Shown: positions 45,023 to 54,300 of the stretch, piece after piece
Position numbering within the stretch: the first letter of the stretch is position 1
Layout: every line of letters starts with the position of its first letter
Assembly: GCA_946624065.1 (NCBI GenBank)
Contig: CAMORT010000001.1
Coordinates: 1-64,000 of the forward strand
Source: F23-D06 sp002392325
Lineage (GTDB): Bacteria; Bacteroidota; Bacteroidia; Bacteroidales; WCHB1-69
DNA: 64,000 nucleotides
Direction: 5' to 3'
The notes under the pieces: model-generated
Seen by the model: the letters and a program-made list of their open reading frames with translations, nothing else
Database searches by the model: none
What the model was told of the DNA's origin: nothing
Program-made: the position numbers and the translations under genes

Positions 45023-46063
45023 ATGGCAGAAAATATTGAATCAAACATAAAGGACGAATTATACGAACATTTCCGCTTCGTGGTGGATCCCGGCACGGAA
45101 ATCATCCGTATAGACAAGTATTTGTTCAACCTCATCCGAAATACTTCGCGCAACAAAATCCAGCAGGCGGCGAAGGCAGGTTGTATTTTGGTGAACGACA
45201 AGGTGGAGCGGCAGAACTACAAGGTGAAGCCAAACGATGTCATATCTGTGCTGATGCCCAATCCGCCACGAGACACGGAAATCATACCCGAAGACATTCC
45301 TCTTGATATCCGATATGAGGACGATGACCTGCTAATCATCAACAAGGAGGCGGGCATGGTGGTGCATCCGGCGTTCGGCAACTATACGGGAACTATGGTC
45401 AATGCTCTTTATTACTATCTTAAAGACCAAACTCTGCCCGACGGTTCGCCCATGAAGCCGCTACTGGTGCATCGTATCGACAAAAACACATCAGGACTTA
45501 TTGTTGTGACCAAAAACGAGTTGGCGCAGATGCGTTTGGCCAAGGTCTTCTTCGACCATGATTTGGAGCGCAAATATTGGGCGTTGGCGTGGGGTGACTT
45601 TGAAGAGGACGAAGGCACCATCGTGGGCAATGTGGGGCGCAACCCGAAAGACCGGATGGTGATGACCGTGTTTCCGGAAGGGAGCGAGCAGGGCAAGCAT
45701 GCTGTCACTCATTGGAAAGTGATAGAGCGTTTTGGGTATGTCACATTGGTGGAGTGCCAATTGGAAACCGGCCGCACGCACCAAATCCGTGTGCACATGC
45801 AGCATATCGGCCATCCGCTGTTCAGCGATGAGGCGTACGGAGGTGACCGCATCCTGAAGGGCACCACATTCAGCAAATATCAGCAGTTTGTGCGCAATTG
45901 TTTCGCTTTAATGCCGCGGCAGGCGCTGCACGCCAAGTCCATCGGCTTCGTGCATCCCACCAAGGGCGAGTTTGTGCGCTTTGAATCGGAACTGCCCGCA
46001 GACTTCCAAGCTGTGTTGGAAAAGTGGCGGGGATATGTAAGCAATAGGGGAGTGGAAATATAA
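45023..46063 (+). CDS. rluD: Ribosomal large-subunit pseudouridine synthase, RluD type
   Basis: A 346-residue pseudouridine synthase. An N-terminal S4 RNA-binding domain (IRIDKYLFNLIRNTSRNKIQQAAKAGCILVND, about 28-60) is followed by the catalytic domain with HRIDKNTSGLIVVTKNE near 150-166, whose Asp is the nucleophile, and ETGRTHQIRVHMQHIGHPLFSDEAYGG near 252-278. RluD-type enzymes modify helix 69 of 23S rRNA. The C-terminus (HAKSIGFVHPTKGEFVRFESELP) is also typical. It is convergent with the phosphomannomutase gene, with 9 bp between the stops. Confidence 0.92.
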   Translation: MAENIESNIKDELYEHFRFVVDPGTEIIRIDKYLFNLIRNTSRNKIQQAAKAGCILVNDKVERQNYKVKPNDVISVLMPNPPRDTEIIPEDIPLDIRYEDDDLLIINKEAGMVVHPAFGNYTGTMVNALYYYLKDQTLPDGSPMKPLLVHRIDKNTSGLIVVTKNELAQMRLAKVFFDHDLERKYWALAWGDFEEDEGTIVGNVGRNPKDRMVMTVFPEGSEQGKHAVTHWKVIERFGYVTLVECQLETGRTHQIRVHMQHIGHPLFSDEAYGGDRILKGTTFSKYQQFVRNCFALMPRQALHAKSIGFVHPTKGEFVRFESELPADFQAVLEKWRGYVSNRGVEI

Positions 46064-46072
46064 GTCCTCTGT

Positions 46073-47419
46073 TTATTTCATAAACGCTTTCAACACATCT
46101 TTCATTTCCGCAAGCTTTTCTTGGAGCATGGCTTCGGTGCGCGCTTCCATAAGCAGGCGCAGGTATGGCTCTGTGTTGGAAGGACGGATATTGAACCACC
46201 AGTCAGCGAACTCGATTCGATAGCCATCAAAATCCATGACTTTGGTCGGAGTCTCTATAGCACAGAAGTGTTCTTTCACAGCCTCCATGGCCTCTTTCTT
46301 CCGCTCAATAGTGAAGTTGATCTCACCGGAGTTGGCGTATTGCTTGATTTGGCTGATGAGTTGAGATACGGTAATTCCCTTCCGTTTCATGTCGCTGAAC
46401 ACATGCAGCAGCACTTGTGAGGCGATCATGGCGGAGTCGGAGTAGAAGAAGTCACGGAAATAGTAGTGGCCGGCGAACTCACCGCCGAAGGAACCGTCAA
46501 TCTCGCGCAGCTTGAGGGCGGCGTACGCTCTACCCACACGCCAGATCTCCATCTCACCACCCATCTTGGCAATGTATTCCGCCACTGATTTGGAAGTTCG
46601 GATATCTTGAATAACCTTGCCGGTATAGTGTTTCTCTTCCAGAAAATAATGTCCCAACACAGCAATCATCAGGTCGGGAGCGATGAAGTCACCGTGCTCA
46701 TCCACGAACATCACGCGGTCGGCGTCACCGTCGAAGATCACGCCGATATCGGCTTTCATCTCGCGTACCTTATTCTGCAGGGCGACCACATTTTCCGGTT
46801 CCAGTGGGTTGGCTTCGTGGTTGGGGAATGTGCCGTCCAGCGTGTCAAACAAATAGGTAGGGGCATTGCCAAAGATGTCTTTTACCAGAATGGAGGCCAT
46901 GCCGTTGCTGCAATCCATCACAATGTTGAGGTTAGAGATGTCGTGATGGTAGCGCGCTTGAAACTCCAAGTATTCAGCTTTCACATCATGTGCAATGATT
47001 TTGCCTTTAACTGGAACGGGTACAACGGGATCTTCTTTCACGCGGCGTTCCAGTTCGCCCAATCCTGTATCATAACCCACAGGAAGCGCATTGGTCCGTG
47101 AAACTTTTAACCCATTATGTTCTTTGGGGTTATGCGAAGCGGTAATCATCACCGATGCATCAAAATGATGTTGTGCGGTAAAGTAATAGACCATGGGTGT
47201 GGTGGTCAACCCCATGTCATAGACATCCGCACCAGCATCCGTGATGCCGTTTGCCAACGCCTCAAACATCTGCGGGGTGGACACTCGCATGTCGCGCCCC
47301 ACCAACACTTTATCGGTTTTCAATAATGATGGAAGGAAAAAACCGAATTTATATACGGTGTCCAAATCAAAATCCTTGCCAAAAACTCCTCTGAAATCGT
47401 ATGCTTTAAATGCACCCAT
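46073..47419 (-). CDS. manB: Phosphomannomutase/phosphoglucomutase
   Basis: A 448-residue alpha-D-phosphohexomutase. The four active-site loops are visible: phosphoserine loop MITASHNPKEHNG near 91-103, metal loop VIFDGDADRVMFVDE near 230-244, sugar-binding GSFGGEFAGHYYF near 310-322 and phosphate-binding RPSNTEPYLRLLMEA near 413-427. It interconverts mannose-6-P and mannose-1-P (or the glucose pair), feeding nucleotide sugars to surface glycans. It begins 15 bp after the upstream hypothetical gene ends, in one unit. Confidence 0.93.
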   Translation of the reverse strand: MGAFKAYDFRGVFGKDFDLDTVYKFGFFLPSLLKTDKVLVGRDMRVSTPQMFEALANGITDAGADVYDMGLTTTPMVYYFTAQHHFDASVMITASHNPKEHNGLKVSRTNALPVGYDTGLGELERRVKEDPVVPVPVKGKIIAHDVKAEYLEFQARYHHDISNLNIVMDCSNGMASILVKDIFGNAPTYLFDTLDGTFPNHEANPLEPENVVALQNKVREMKADIGVIFDGDADRVMFVDEHGDFIAPDLMIAVLGHYFLEEKHYTGKVIQDIRTSKSVAEYIAKMGGEMEIWRVGRAYAALKLREIDGSFGGEFAGHYYFRDFFYSDSAMIASQVLLHVFSDMKRKGITVSQLISQIKQYANSGEINFTIERKKEAMEAVKEHFCAIETPTKVMDFDGYRIEFADWWFNIRPSNTEPYLRLLMEARTEAMLQEKLAEMKDVLKAFMK

Positions 47420-47434
47420 TTTTATAACTATTTG

Positions 47435-48082
47435 TTATTCAATATTATTAGTGTCAATTGAATTATCCTCATGTTCACAATTCTCCCCATTCTCTTCGGT
47501 GTTCATCACCATGTTCTCCCAACGGAGGAAGGCGTATGATTTTATGTCATACAATATATTATAAAATACACGAGCCCAGTAGTTGCGGGTGCCGATGCCG
47601 CTGGGAACTTTCAGATATTGCTCGCAGAGCGCAACCTCGTTTGTATCGGTGGTGTAGATGACCACCCAGACAGCCGCCACTTTTGCCACGGAGTCGAAGG
47701 ACTCGACAAAAAACGACAAGGCAAACCGTTGGGTTGGGGCAGGATTGATGGCAGGAAGATTATTGAAAATTTTCTCCTCCGTCAGCGTGTCCTTCAAATC
47801 TATCCTTGAAGTCAGGATGTTGTTTATCCGTATGTTTTTGTTGATTTTAGTGACCGCGGAAAGATTGTATTGCATGATAGGTTTCCGGAAACTCATACGG
47901 ATATCATACTTTTTCTGGTCATTTAAAATCAGCATGTTCCAGTCGTGAAAGTAATGCTGCAGTATTTCTTGGGGAAAATCAAAGCCATTTTTGGTGAATT
48001 TGGCCATGGAAAAATTGATGCCCGTCCATAAAATCTCCCGATCCGCCAGAAAATCGGTAAAAAGGGATTTGTTCATGTACAT
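47435..48082 (-). CDS. Conserved-looking protein of unknown function
   Basis: A 215-residue protein I do not recognise. No signal peptide or membrane helix is seen. The middle contains FALSFFVESFDSVAKVAAVWVVIY and the region after it GIGTRNYWARVFYNILYDIKSYAFLRWE, suggesting an alpha/beta cytosolic domain. The last 23 residues are acidic and Asn-rich (NTEENGENCEHEDNSIDTNN), likely disordered. It shares a unit with phosphomannomutase (15-bp gap) and has its own minus-strand promoter box at 48135. The start may be the Met two codons in. Confidence 0.75.
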   Translation of the reverse strand: MYMNKSLFTDFLADREILWTGINFSMAKFTKNGFDFPQEILQHYFHDWNMLILNDQKKYDIRMSFRKPIMQYNLSAVTKINKNIRINNILTSRIDLKDTLTEEKIFNNLPAINPAPTQRFALSFFVESFDSVAKVAAVWVVIYTTDTNEVALCEQYLKVPSGIGTRNYWARVFYNILYDIKSYAFLRWENMVMNTEENGENCEHEDNSIDTNNIE

Positions 48083-48134
48083 AGGACAGAGGGTTTAAAT
48101 TATCAATTCTATTGTGGCTAATTCAATTGTGTTG

Positions 48135-48142
48135 CAAAAGTA
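48135..48142 (-). promoter_or_regulatory. Promoter box for the hypothetical-manB unit (TACTTTTG, minus strand)
   Basis: TACTTTTG on the minus strand fits TAnnTTTG and lies 52 bp before the ATG at 48082. Confidence 0.55.
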
Positions 48143-48190
48143 AGAAAAATCTTACATTTTAGGGCGTGTTTTGATAAAACGATTTTTTTT

Positions 48191-48198
48191 TATTTTTG
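48191..48198 (+). promoter_or_regulatory. Promoter box for msrA (TATTTTTG)
   Basis: TATTTTTG, 19 bp before the msrA ATG. Confidence 0.65.
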
Positions 48199-48217
48199 CC
48201 CACTAGTTTTTTAAAGG

Positions 48218-48730
48218 ATGATAAAAGAAATCTATTTGGCTGCCGGATGCTTTTGGGGTGCTGAACGCTACTTGAAAATGATTGAGGGTGTTCGGTTTAC
48301 AGAAGTCGGATATGCCAACGGGCGCACATCAAACCCTACCTATGAGGAAGTTTACACGGATAGTACCGGTTTTGTGGAAACCGTCCATGTGCAATATGAT
48401 ACAGAAGTGATTGGGTTGGATACCCTGTTGAAGTTTTTCATGAAAGCCATTGACCCCACCAGTTTGAATAAGCAGGGAGAGGATGTTGGAACCCGTTATC
48501 GCACAGGCGTTTACTATACCGATAAGCAGGATTTGACCATGATTCAAGGCATAATGGATGAGGTGGCGGCACAATACACACAACCCCTTTGCGTGGAAGT
48601 GCTTCCGCTGCTGAATTTTTATCGGGCAGAAGAGTATCATCAGGATTATTTGGAGAAAAACCCGACCGGATACTGTCATTTGTCACCCGAATTGTTTGAA
48701 TTTGCAAAAAGTTATAAATCACATAAATAA
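48218..48730 (+). CDS. msrA: Peptide methionine-S-sulfoxide reductase MsrA
   Basis: A 170-residue MsrA that repairs Met-S-oxide. The catalytic motif is GCFWGAE at 10-16 (Cys11). GYANGRTSNPTYEEVYTDSTGFVETVHVQYD and EDVGTRYRTGVYY are further signatures, and HQDYLEKNP lies near the end. No signal peptide, so it is cytosolic. There is no MsrB domain. The M16 peptidase gene follows 7 bp after its stop. Confidence 0.95.
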   Translation: MIKEIYLAAGCFWGAERYLKMIEGVRFTEVGYANGRTSNPTYEEVYTDSTGFVETVHVQYDTEVIGLDTLLKFFMKAIDPTSLNKQGEDVGTRYRTGVYYTDKQDLTMIQGIMDEVAAQYTQPLCVEVLPLLNFYRAEEYHQDYLEKNPTGYCHLSPELFEFAKSYKSHK

Positions 48731-48737
48731 TTTTAGT

Positions 48738-51647
48738 ATGAAGCGTAATTTTATCGTGGGTTTGCTGATTGTGGTTTTCTGCCTTCTGACCGCCAATCTG
48801 AATGCCCAAAATTTCAAGAAGGAGACTTATCAGAATGACCCAATGAATGTCATTCATTATACATTGGATAATGGTTTGCAGGTGTTCATGTCTGTTAATA
48901 AAGATGTTCCGCGTATCCAGACCTACATCGCCGTGCGCGTGGGCAGCAAGAACGACCCTGCCGAGTCCACCGGACTTTCCCACTATCTGGAGCATCTGAT
49001 GTTCAAGGGCACCAACCACTTCGGCACGCTTGACTGGGCCAAGGAACAGGAACAGCTCAAGAAAATTGAAGCCCTGTATGAAACCTACAATCATACTACA
49101 GACCCGGCTCAGCGCAAGGCCATCTACCGCCAGATAGACTCTGTATCCTACGAGGCATCCAAGTATGCTATTCCAAACGAATACGACAAGATGATGTCCA
49201 TGATCGGCGCTGAGGGCACAAACGCCTTCACTTCCAATGACATGACTGTATATCAGGAAGATATTCCGAACAATGAGTTGGAGCGCTGGCTCAAGATTGA
49301 AGGCGAACGCTTCGCCAACCCCGTCTTCCGTTTGTTCCACACGGAATTAGAAGCCGTGTATGAGGAGAAAAACATGAACATGGCCAACGACAGCCGTACC
49401 GCCTATGAGAAGATGAACGAGGCGCTGTTTCCGCATCATCCTTACGGCACACAGACGACCATTGGTACTATCGAGCATTTGAAGAACCCGTCATTGACCA
49501 ACATCATCAAGCACTTCAATACCTATTATGTGCCGAACAATTACTGTATCGCCATGGCTGGTGATTTTGATCCCGAACAAGCCATCAAGCTGATTGACAA
49601 ATATTTTGGAAAGATTCAACCTAAGTATATTCCTGATTTCACCTATGTGAAAGAAAAACCCATCCGTGAGGTGAAAATAGTGGATGTGTATGGTTTGGAA
49701 CCGGCAAATGTGCAGATCGGATTCCGCATTGATGCGGGCACCGGCTCTCGTGAAGTGCTCCTCGCCGAGATGGCGGATGCTGTACTGATGAACGGCTCCT
49801 GCGGTATCATCGATGAGAACATCAACCAGAAACAGTTGGCCCAATATGCTTCTTCTGGTGTGAGCGACCTGAATGATTATGCTTATTTCCGTCTTACCGG
49901 AAGACCCAAACAAGGACAAACCTTGGAACAATTGAAAGACCTGTTGCTCCAGCAAATCGAGATTCTGAAATCCGGCAATTGGGATGAGGATCTGCTTACG
50001 GCGGCCATCAACAACCGTAAATTGCGCGACATGTCCTCTCTTGAAAGCAACTCCAACCGTGCCATGGCCATGGCAATGGCATATCTTTCTCATCAAAACT
50101 GGCAGGATATTATCAATGAAACGGATAACATGAGTTTGGTGACCAAGGAAGATGTGGTTGATTTTGCAAGACGCACCTTCAAAAACAACAACTATGTGGT
50201 GGTCTATAAACGCCAAGGCGAGCAGCGCGATGTCCAGAAAGTTGATAAGCCCGAAATCACGCCCGTGGTGATGAACCGCGATGTTGAGAGCAACTTCTTG
50301 AAAGAAGTTAAAGACATGAAAGTTAAGCCCATCGAGCCTGTTTTTGTGGATTACAACAAAGATATGAAGAAAGGTAAAGCCAACGGTAACGAGATTTTGT
50401 ATGTGCAGAACACAGACAACGGCCGTTTTCAGTTGAATTATCGTTACAATTATGGTAGATTTTATGACAAAAAAGCCGGCATCACCAACGAATTTCTGGA
50501 TCAGTTGGAGAGCGAGAACCGCACACTTAGCCAGATTAATCGTGAGATGTACGACCTTGCGTGCAACTTCTACATCAGCTTCAGTGACAAATACGCTTAT
50601 GTTTCCCTTTCCGGTTTGAGTGAAAACATGGAGAAGGCAATGGCAATTGTAGAGGACATCCTCAACCATCCGAAAATCTCTGAGGAGTCCGTACAAAATT
50701 CCATCCAAGATGTGCTGAAATCCCGTCAGGATGCCAAATCCCGCCAGAACACTATCTTCCAGAGAATGCTCAGCTATGTTGCCTATGGTAAAGACAATGT
50801 GCGCAAATATTTTGTAAGCAATGACGAAGTGCAGAAAATCACGGCACAGGATGTCGTCAATCAGATTAAGACGATGACTTCCCAGCCGCAGCGCATCCTG
50901 TATTACGGTGATTTAACGCTTGCCGATTTGCAGAAAGTTATCACGGAAAAGCATAGTGTGCATCCCGCCAAGAAACCCGTTAAGATGGGTGTCAACTATG
51001 ATCGTGTACCCACCAAGGAGAACAAGGTCTATTTTGCCCACTACGATGCCAAACAATCGTTGTGTCGCCAACTGACCACATCCGTGCCATATAACCCGGC
51101 TATAACTCCTGCGGTGAAGATGTACAATGAGTATTTTGGTGGCAGCATGAACTCCATCGTCTTCCAGGAAATCCGTGAGAAACGCTCATTGGCTTATTCC
51201 GCAGCCGCTTATTTCGTGGAGCCGAATGAAAAGGGCATGTCCAATTACAACATGACCCATATCGGCACCCAGAATGACAAACTGTTGGATGCCATGGAGG
51301 CCTTCACCGACTTGTTGGACAACATGCCGGTATCCGAGCTCAACTTTGACCTTGCTAAAACGTCACTCATCGCACAATACCGTACTAATCGTGTCCGTAA
51401 AATGTCAGTCATCAATTCTTATCTGGCTCTTGAAGAGTCTGGTTTGAAGGAATCTCCTGTCAAAGCCAATTACAACGCCATTCAAAAGATGACGATTGAT
51501 AATGTGGTGAACTTCAACAAGACCTATATCAAAGGCCAAAAGAGGGTGGTTGTGGTTCTTGGCAACAAAGATGAGGTGGATTTGAAAGGAATGGAGAAAT
51601 ATGGTAAAGTGACCACGCTCTCATTGGATGAGATATTCGGATATTAA
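48738..51647 (+). CDS. Exported M16 family zinc peptidase
   Basis: A 969-residue exported peptidase. Signal peptide MKRNFIVGLLIVVFCLLTAN ending NAQ; inverted zinc motif HYLEH at 82-86 in GLSHYLEHLMFKGT; downstream Glu in LEAVYEEKNMN. An insertion of about 60 residues (residues about 103-165, QEQLKKIEALYETYNHTTD onward) separates the motif from the third ligand, as in larger pitrilysin-like proteases. The second half lacks a zinc motif but has the R-Y pair region (FQEIREKRSLAYSAAAYF) that binds substrate C-termini. The frame opens 14 codons earlier inside msrA, but ATG 48738 gives a proper signal peptide. A terminator follows. Confidence 0.93.
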   Translation: MKRNFIVGLLIVVFCLLTANLNAQNFKKETYQNDPMNVIHYTLDNGLQVFMSVNKDVPRIQTYIAVRVGSKNDPAESTGLSHYLEHLMFKGTNHFGTLDWAKEQEQLKKIEALYETYNHTTDPAQRKAIYRQIDSVSYEASKYAIPNEYDKMMSMIGAEGTNAFTSNDMTVYQEDIPNNELERWLKIEGERFANPVFRLFHTELEAVYEEKNMNMANDSRTAYEKMNEALFPHHPYGTQTTIGTIEHLKNPSLTNIIKHFNTYYVPNNYCIAMAGDFDPEQAIKLIDKYFGKIQPKYIPDFTYVKEKPIREVKIVDVYGLEPANVQIGFRIDAGTGSREVLLAEMADAVLMNGSCGIIDENINQKQLAQYASSGVSDLNDYAYFRLTGRPKQGQTLEQLKDLLLQQIEILKSGNWDEDLLTAAINNRKLRDMSSLESNSNRAMAMAMAYLSHQNWQDIINETDNMSLVTKEDVVDFARRTFKNNNYVVVYKRQGEQRDVQKVDKPEITPVVMNRDVESNFLKEVKDMKVKPIEPVFVDYNKDMKKGKANGNEILYVQNTDNGRFQLNYRYNYGRFYDKKAGITNEFLDQLESENRTLSQINREMYDLACNFYISFSDKYAYVSLSGLSENMEKAMAIVEDILNHPKISEESVQNSIQDVLKSRQDAKSRQNTIFQRMLSYVAYGKDNVRKYFVSNDEVQKITAQDVVNQIKTMTSQPQRILYYGDLTLADLQKVITEKHSVHPAKKPVKMGVNYDRVPTKENKVYFAHYDAKQSLCRQLTTSVPYNPAITPAVKMYNEYFGGSMNSIVFQEIREKRSLAYSAAAYFVEPNEKGMSNYNMTHIGTQNDKLLDAMEAFTDLLDNMPVSELNFDLAKTSLIAQYRTNRVRKMSVINSYLALEESGLKESPVKANYNAIQKMTIDNVVNFNKTYIKGQKRVVVVLGNKDEVDLKGMEKYGKVTTLSLDEIFGY

Positions 51648-51691
51648 GAGTAGTAGGTCTTAGTGCTTAAATTTTAAACATGAATACTAAG

Positions 51692-51725
51692 GCAGGGCTG
51701 TTGAAAGATGGCTCTGCTTTTTTTT
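51692..51725 (+). terminator. Terminator after the M16 gene
   Basis: GCAGGGC pairs with GCTCTGC (one G-U pair) around a 12-nt loop, followed by eight T. The promoter box of the next unit begins 2 bp later. Confidence 0.85.
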
Positions 51726-51726
51726 G

Positions 51727-51734
51727 TATCTTTG
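51727..51734 (+). promoter_or_regulatory. Promoter box for the TPP riboswitch transcript (TATCTTTG)
   Basis: TATCTTTG fits TAnnTTTG. It lies 2 bp after the T-run of the preceding terminator and about 12 bp before the riboswitch. Confidence 0.7.
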
Positions 51735-51745
51735 CCGCCGTTTTG

Positions 51746-51815
51746 AAAGGGGTGCCTTTATGGCTGAGATCAGACCCGTTGAACCTGATGCGGATAATGC
51801 CGCCGTAGGGAGACA
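51746..51815 (+). promoter_or_regulatory. TPP (THI-box) riboswitch
   Basis: The conserved core elements are in order: GGGGTGCC (51750-51757), GGCTGAGA (51762-51769), ACCCGTTGAACCTGAT (51774-51789), GGATAATGCC (51792-51801) and GTAGGGA (51805-51811). It binds thiamine pyrophosphate and should repress the TonB receptor downstream when TPP is plentiful. The expression platform is not obvious: no T-run hairpin was seen in the 64 nt before the ATG, so control at translation start is more likely. Confidence 0.95.
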
Positions 51816-51879
51816 AACGCTTCTATTTCCCAATCCCTCTTTCAGTATGTTTAATTATTAATAACCAAACTGTTAGAGT

Positions 51880-54273
51880 ATGTTTCAAAGTTTAAAGTTT
51901 AGAGTTGAGGGTTTAGATTTCAACACTCAACAGCTAACGGCTAACGACCAACAGCCAGTGGCCAGTTTTATTCATTTGTTTTTTGCCATCATGGTACTAC
52001 TGTTCCCGTCGGTGCTGCTCGCGCAGGTGCCTGACACCGTGCAGCATGGCGAGGTGGATGAGGTGACCATCCAATTCACCAAGCCCACGGTGCAGCAGTC
52101 GGCGAATGTCACCACGATGTCCATGCCGCAGATCCGTGCGCAGCAAGGCAACGGAAGCGTCAACAACCTGCTGGAACTGATGCCCTCCGTGGTCACCACC
52201 TCCGAGTCGGGTAACGGTCTTGGTGCCACTTACCTCTTTATCCGTGGTATCGACCAAACCCGTATCAACACCACCCTCAATGGTGTCACCATCAACAATG
52301 CCGAGTCGCAGGGCTCTTGGTTGGTGAACCTTCCTGATATGGGCGCATTCATTGAGAATGTGAGCGTGCAGAGTGGTGCCAACACTTCTGACGGCAGCAC
52401 CTCCTATGGTGCCCGTGTTGATTTCGTGACCCGAGCAATCCCCACCAAACCTTTTGCTGAGGTGCGGAGTTCATACGGTTCATTCAACACTTTCCACAAT
52501 ATGGTGAACGCTGGAACAGGCCTCATCGGCAAGCGTTTTTCCATGCTTGCCTCCTTCTCCGACATCCGTAGCGACGGGTACATCGACTACTCCGGTGTGC
52601 GCCTCAACTCCGGTTTCCTCACCGCCCAATACGATCTTTACAACTTCAAAAAGAACAAGGATTACGGTAAGCTGAAGTTCCACATGCTGTACGGCACTGA
52701 ACACACCGGTCTCGCTTGGAACGGCGTGCCGTATGACCTTTTGGAGACCAACCGCACCTATAACTCTTGCGGCGAATACTACGACGATAATGACAATATG
52801 CACTACTATGAGAACTCCAAAGACCACTACACTCAAACCTTCTATCAGTTGGAGTATGTCAAGGATTGGACCCGACAAGAAGGCCGCCAGCACCACACCC
52901 TGCAAGTGATGCCTTACCTGACTCGTGGTATCGGCTATTATGAGCAATACAAAGATGACAAGAAAGTGAGCAAATATGGTTTGGAAGGCATCACCCGTAT
53001 TGTTGGTTACGAACTGGACAGCGCCACATATACGGTCAACAATATTTATGAAACGGTGAAAAAAACCGATTTGGTAACACAGAAATATTTGGATAACTAT
53101 TTTTACGGTATTCATGCACAATATACAGGTCTTCAGACATCTAAAAATCATAGCGACCAAGGTTTGCGTTGGGTGGCCGGTACGGATGTCAGCAATTACA
53201 ACGGCAAGCACTATGGCAATATCGTGTGGGTTCAACCCGACCGCGTAGTGGAGTGTCCGGCTATGTTCGAATGGTACAGAGGAACGGGTAACAAGCTGCA
53301 AGCCAAGGTGTTTGGTAATTTGCGCTATTGGTACAAGAATTTCAGTGTGACCGCCGAATTGCAATATCGTCATGTGGACTATGTTATAGAAGGTGTCAAT
53401 GATGAATTGACTCCCATTCCGCAAGAATACCACTGGAACTTCGTGAACCCGAAAATCGCATTGCACTATTATTTGAACAAAGGCAATCTGAAACACAGTT
53501 TTGACCTCTCCTTTGCCACCGCCAACCGTGAGGCCACGCGCAATGATCTTGTGGGTGCGCCCGACGACCGCAAACCCGTGCCTGAAACCCTGTATGATTT
53601 GGAGTTCAGTTACATGATGCACAACGACAAGTTCTTTTTCAACACCACATTGTACGGTATGTATTATCGCAACCAGTTGGTGCGCACTGGCGAATTGGAC
53701 CAGACTGGCGACCCGCTTATGGCCAATGTTGACAAGAGTTATCGTGCCGGCATCGAACTCTCCGCGGCTTATCGTCCGGTACGCTTCTTCACATGGCATA
53801 TTAATGGTGGTTTCAGCTTGAACAAAGTGCTGGATTATGTCCACTATGTGTCCAATTATAACGAGGACTGGGATGATGATGGGTATGTGGTGCAACATCT
53901 CGGCAACACCCCCATCGCATATTCTCCTAACATTATTATTGGCAACGATTTCACCTTCACTCCGATAAGAGATTTCAACATCTCTCTCGTCACCAAGTTT
54001 GTGAGCAAGCAATATCTGGACAACTCTGGTGACGACACTTATATGTTGAAGCCCTATTCGTTCACGAATCTTCGTCTTTCCTACACATTCCATTTCAAAT
54101 GTTTGAAAGATTTGGAGTTATTCTTCAACATTAACAATCTTTTCAATACGAAATATGAAAACAATGCCTCGATGTACTCCTATTATTACATGGCTACCGA
54201 CAAATACAGTGAGGCAAGCTATTTCCCGCAAGCCGGCATCAACTTCTTGGGCGGTTTGAGGTTAAAGTTCTAA
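51880..54273 (+). CDS. TonB-dependent outer-membrane receptor, probably for thiamine or a precursor
   Basis: A 797-residue receptor. A plug domain at about 70-190 (TTMSMPQIRAQQGNGSVNNL, FIRGIDQTRINTTLNGVTINN, VSVQSGANTSDGSTSYGARVDF) is followed by a 22-strand-type barrel ending in GINFLGGLRLKF with terminal Phe. There is no N-terminal carboxypeptidase-like domain, unlike SusC proteins. The TPP riboswitch upstream implies uptake of thiamine or a pyrimidine precursor, as proposed for riboswitch-controlled receptors in Bacteroidota. The N-terminus is odd: residues 3-30 are encoded by a 7-bp repeat tract and precede the hydrophobic signal core (FIHLFFAIMVLLFPSVLLAQ), so the true start may be downstream, for example TTG 51976 or ATG 51991. 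Confidence 0.9.
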   Translation: MFQSLKFRVEGLDFNTQQLTANDQQPVASFIHLFFAIMVLLFPSVLLAQVPDTVQHGEVDEVTIQFTKPTVQQSANVTTMSMPQIRAQQGNGSVNNLLELMPSVVTTSESGNGLGATYLFIRGIDQTRINTTLNGVTINNAESQGSWLVNLPDMGAFIENVSVQSGANTSDGSTSYGARVDFVTRAIPTKPFAEVRSSYGSFNTFHNMVNAGTGLIGKRFSMLASFSDIRSDGYIDYSGVRLNSGFLTAQYDLYNFKKNKDYGKLKFHMLYGTEHTGLAWNGVPYDLLETNRTYNSCGEYYDDNDNMHYYENSKDHYTQTFYQLEYVKDWTRQEGRQHHTLQVMPYLTRGIGYYEQYKDDKKVSKYGLEGITRIVGYELDSATYTVNNIYETVKKTDLVTQKYLDNYFYGIHAQYTGLQTSKNHSDQGLRWVAGTDVSNYNGKHYGNIVWVQPDRVVECPAMFEWYRGTGNKLQAKVFGNLRYWYKNFSVTAELQYRHVDYVIEGVNDELTPIPQEYHWNFVNPKIALHYYLNKGNLKHSFDLSFATANREATRNDLVGAPDDRKPVPETLYDLEFSYMMHNDKFFFNTTLYGMYYRNQLVRTGELDQTGDPLMANVDKSYRAGIELSAAYRPVRFFTWHINGGFSLNKVLDYVHYVSNYNEDWDDDGYVVQHLGNTPIAYSPNIIIGNDFTFTPIRDFNISLVTKFVSKQYLDNSGDDTYMLKPYSFTNLRLSYTFHFKCLKDLELFFNINNLFNTKYENNASMYSYYYMATDKYSEASYFPQAGINFLGGLRLKF
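51887..51970. repeat. Degenerate 7-bp tandem tract inside the TonB receptor N-terminus
   Basis: Twelve units in perfect 7-bp register, each beginning with A: AAAGTTT twice, AGAGTTG, AGGGTTT, AGATTTC, AACACTC, AACAGCT, AACGGCT, AACGACC, AACAGCC, AGTGGCC, AGTTTTA. It encodes about 28 residues between the first ATG and the signal-peptide core. The AACAGCC/AGTGGCC units match, in reverse complement, the GGCTGTTGGC units at 61554. Confidence 0.9.
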
Positions 54274-54291
54274 TAATTGGATAATATTTTC

Positions 54292-54299
54292 TATCTTTG
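54292..54299 (+). promoter_or_regulatory. Promoter box for the dinD-like leader (TATCTTTG)
   Basis: TATCTTTG fits TAnnTTTG. The structured leader hairpin begins 2-4 bp downstream, so the RNA should start at or just inside the hairpin. Confidence 0.65.
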
Positions 54300-54300
54300 T

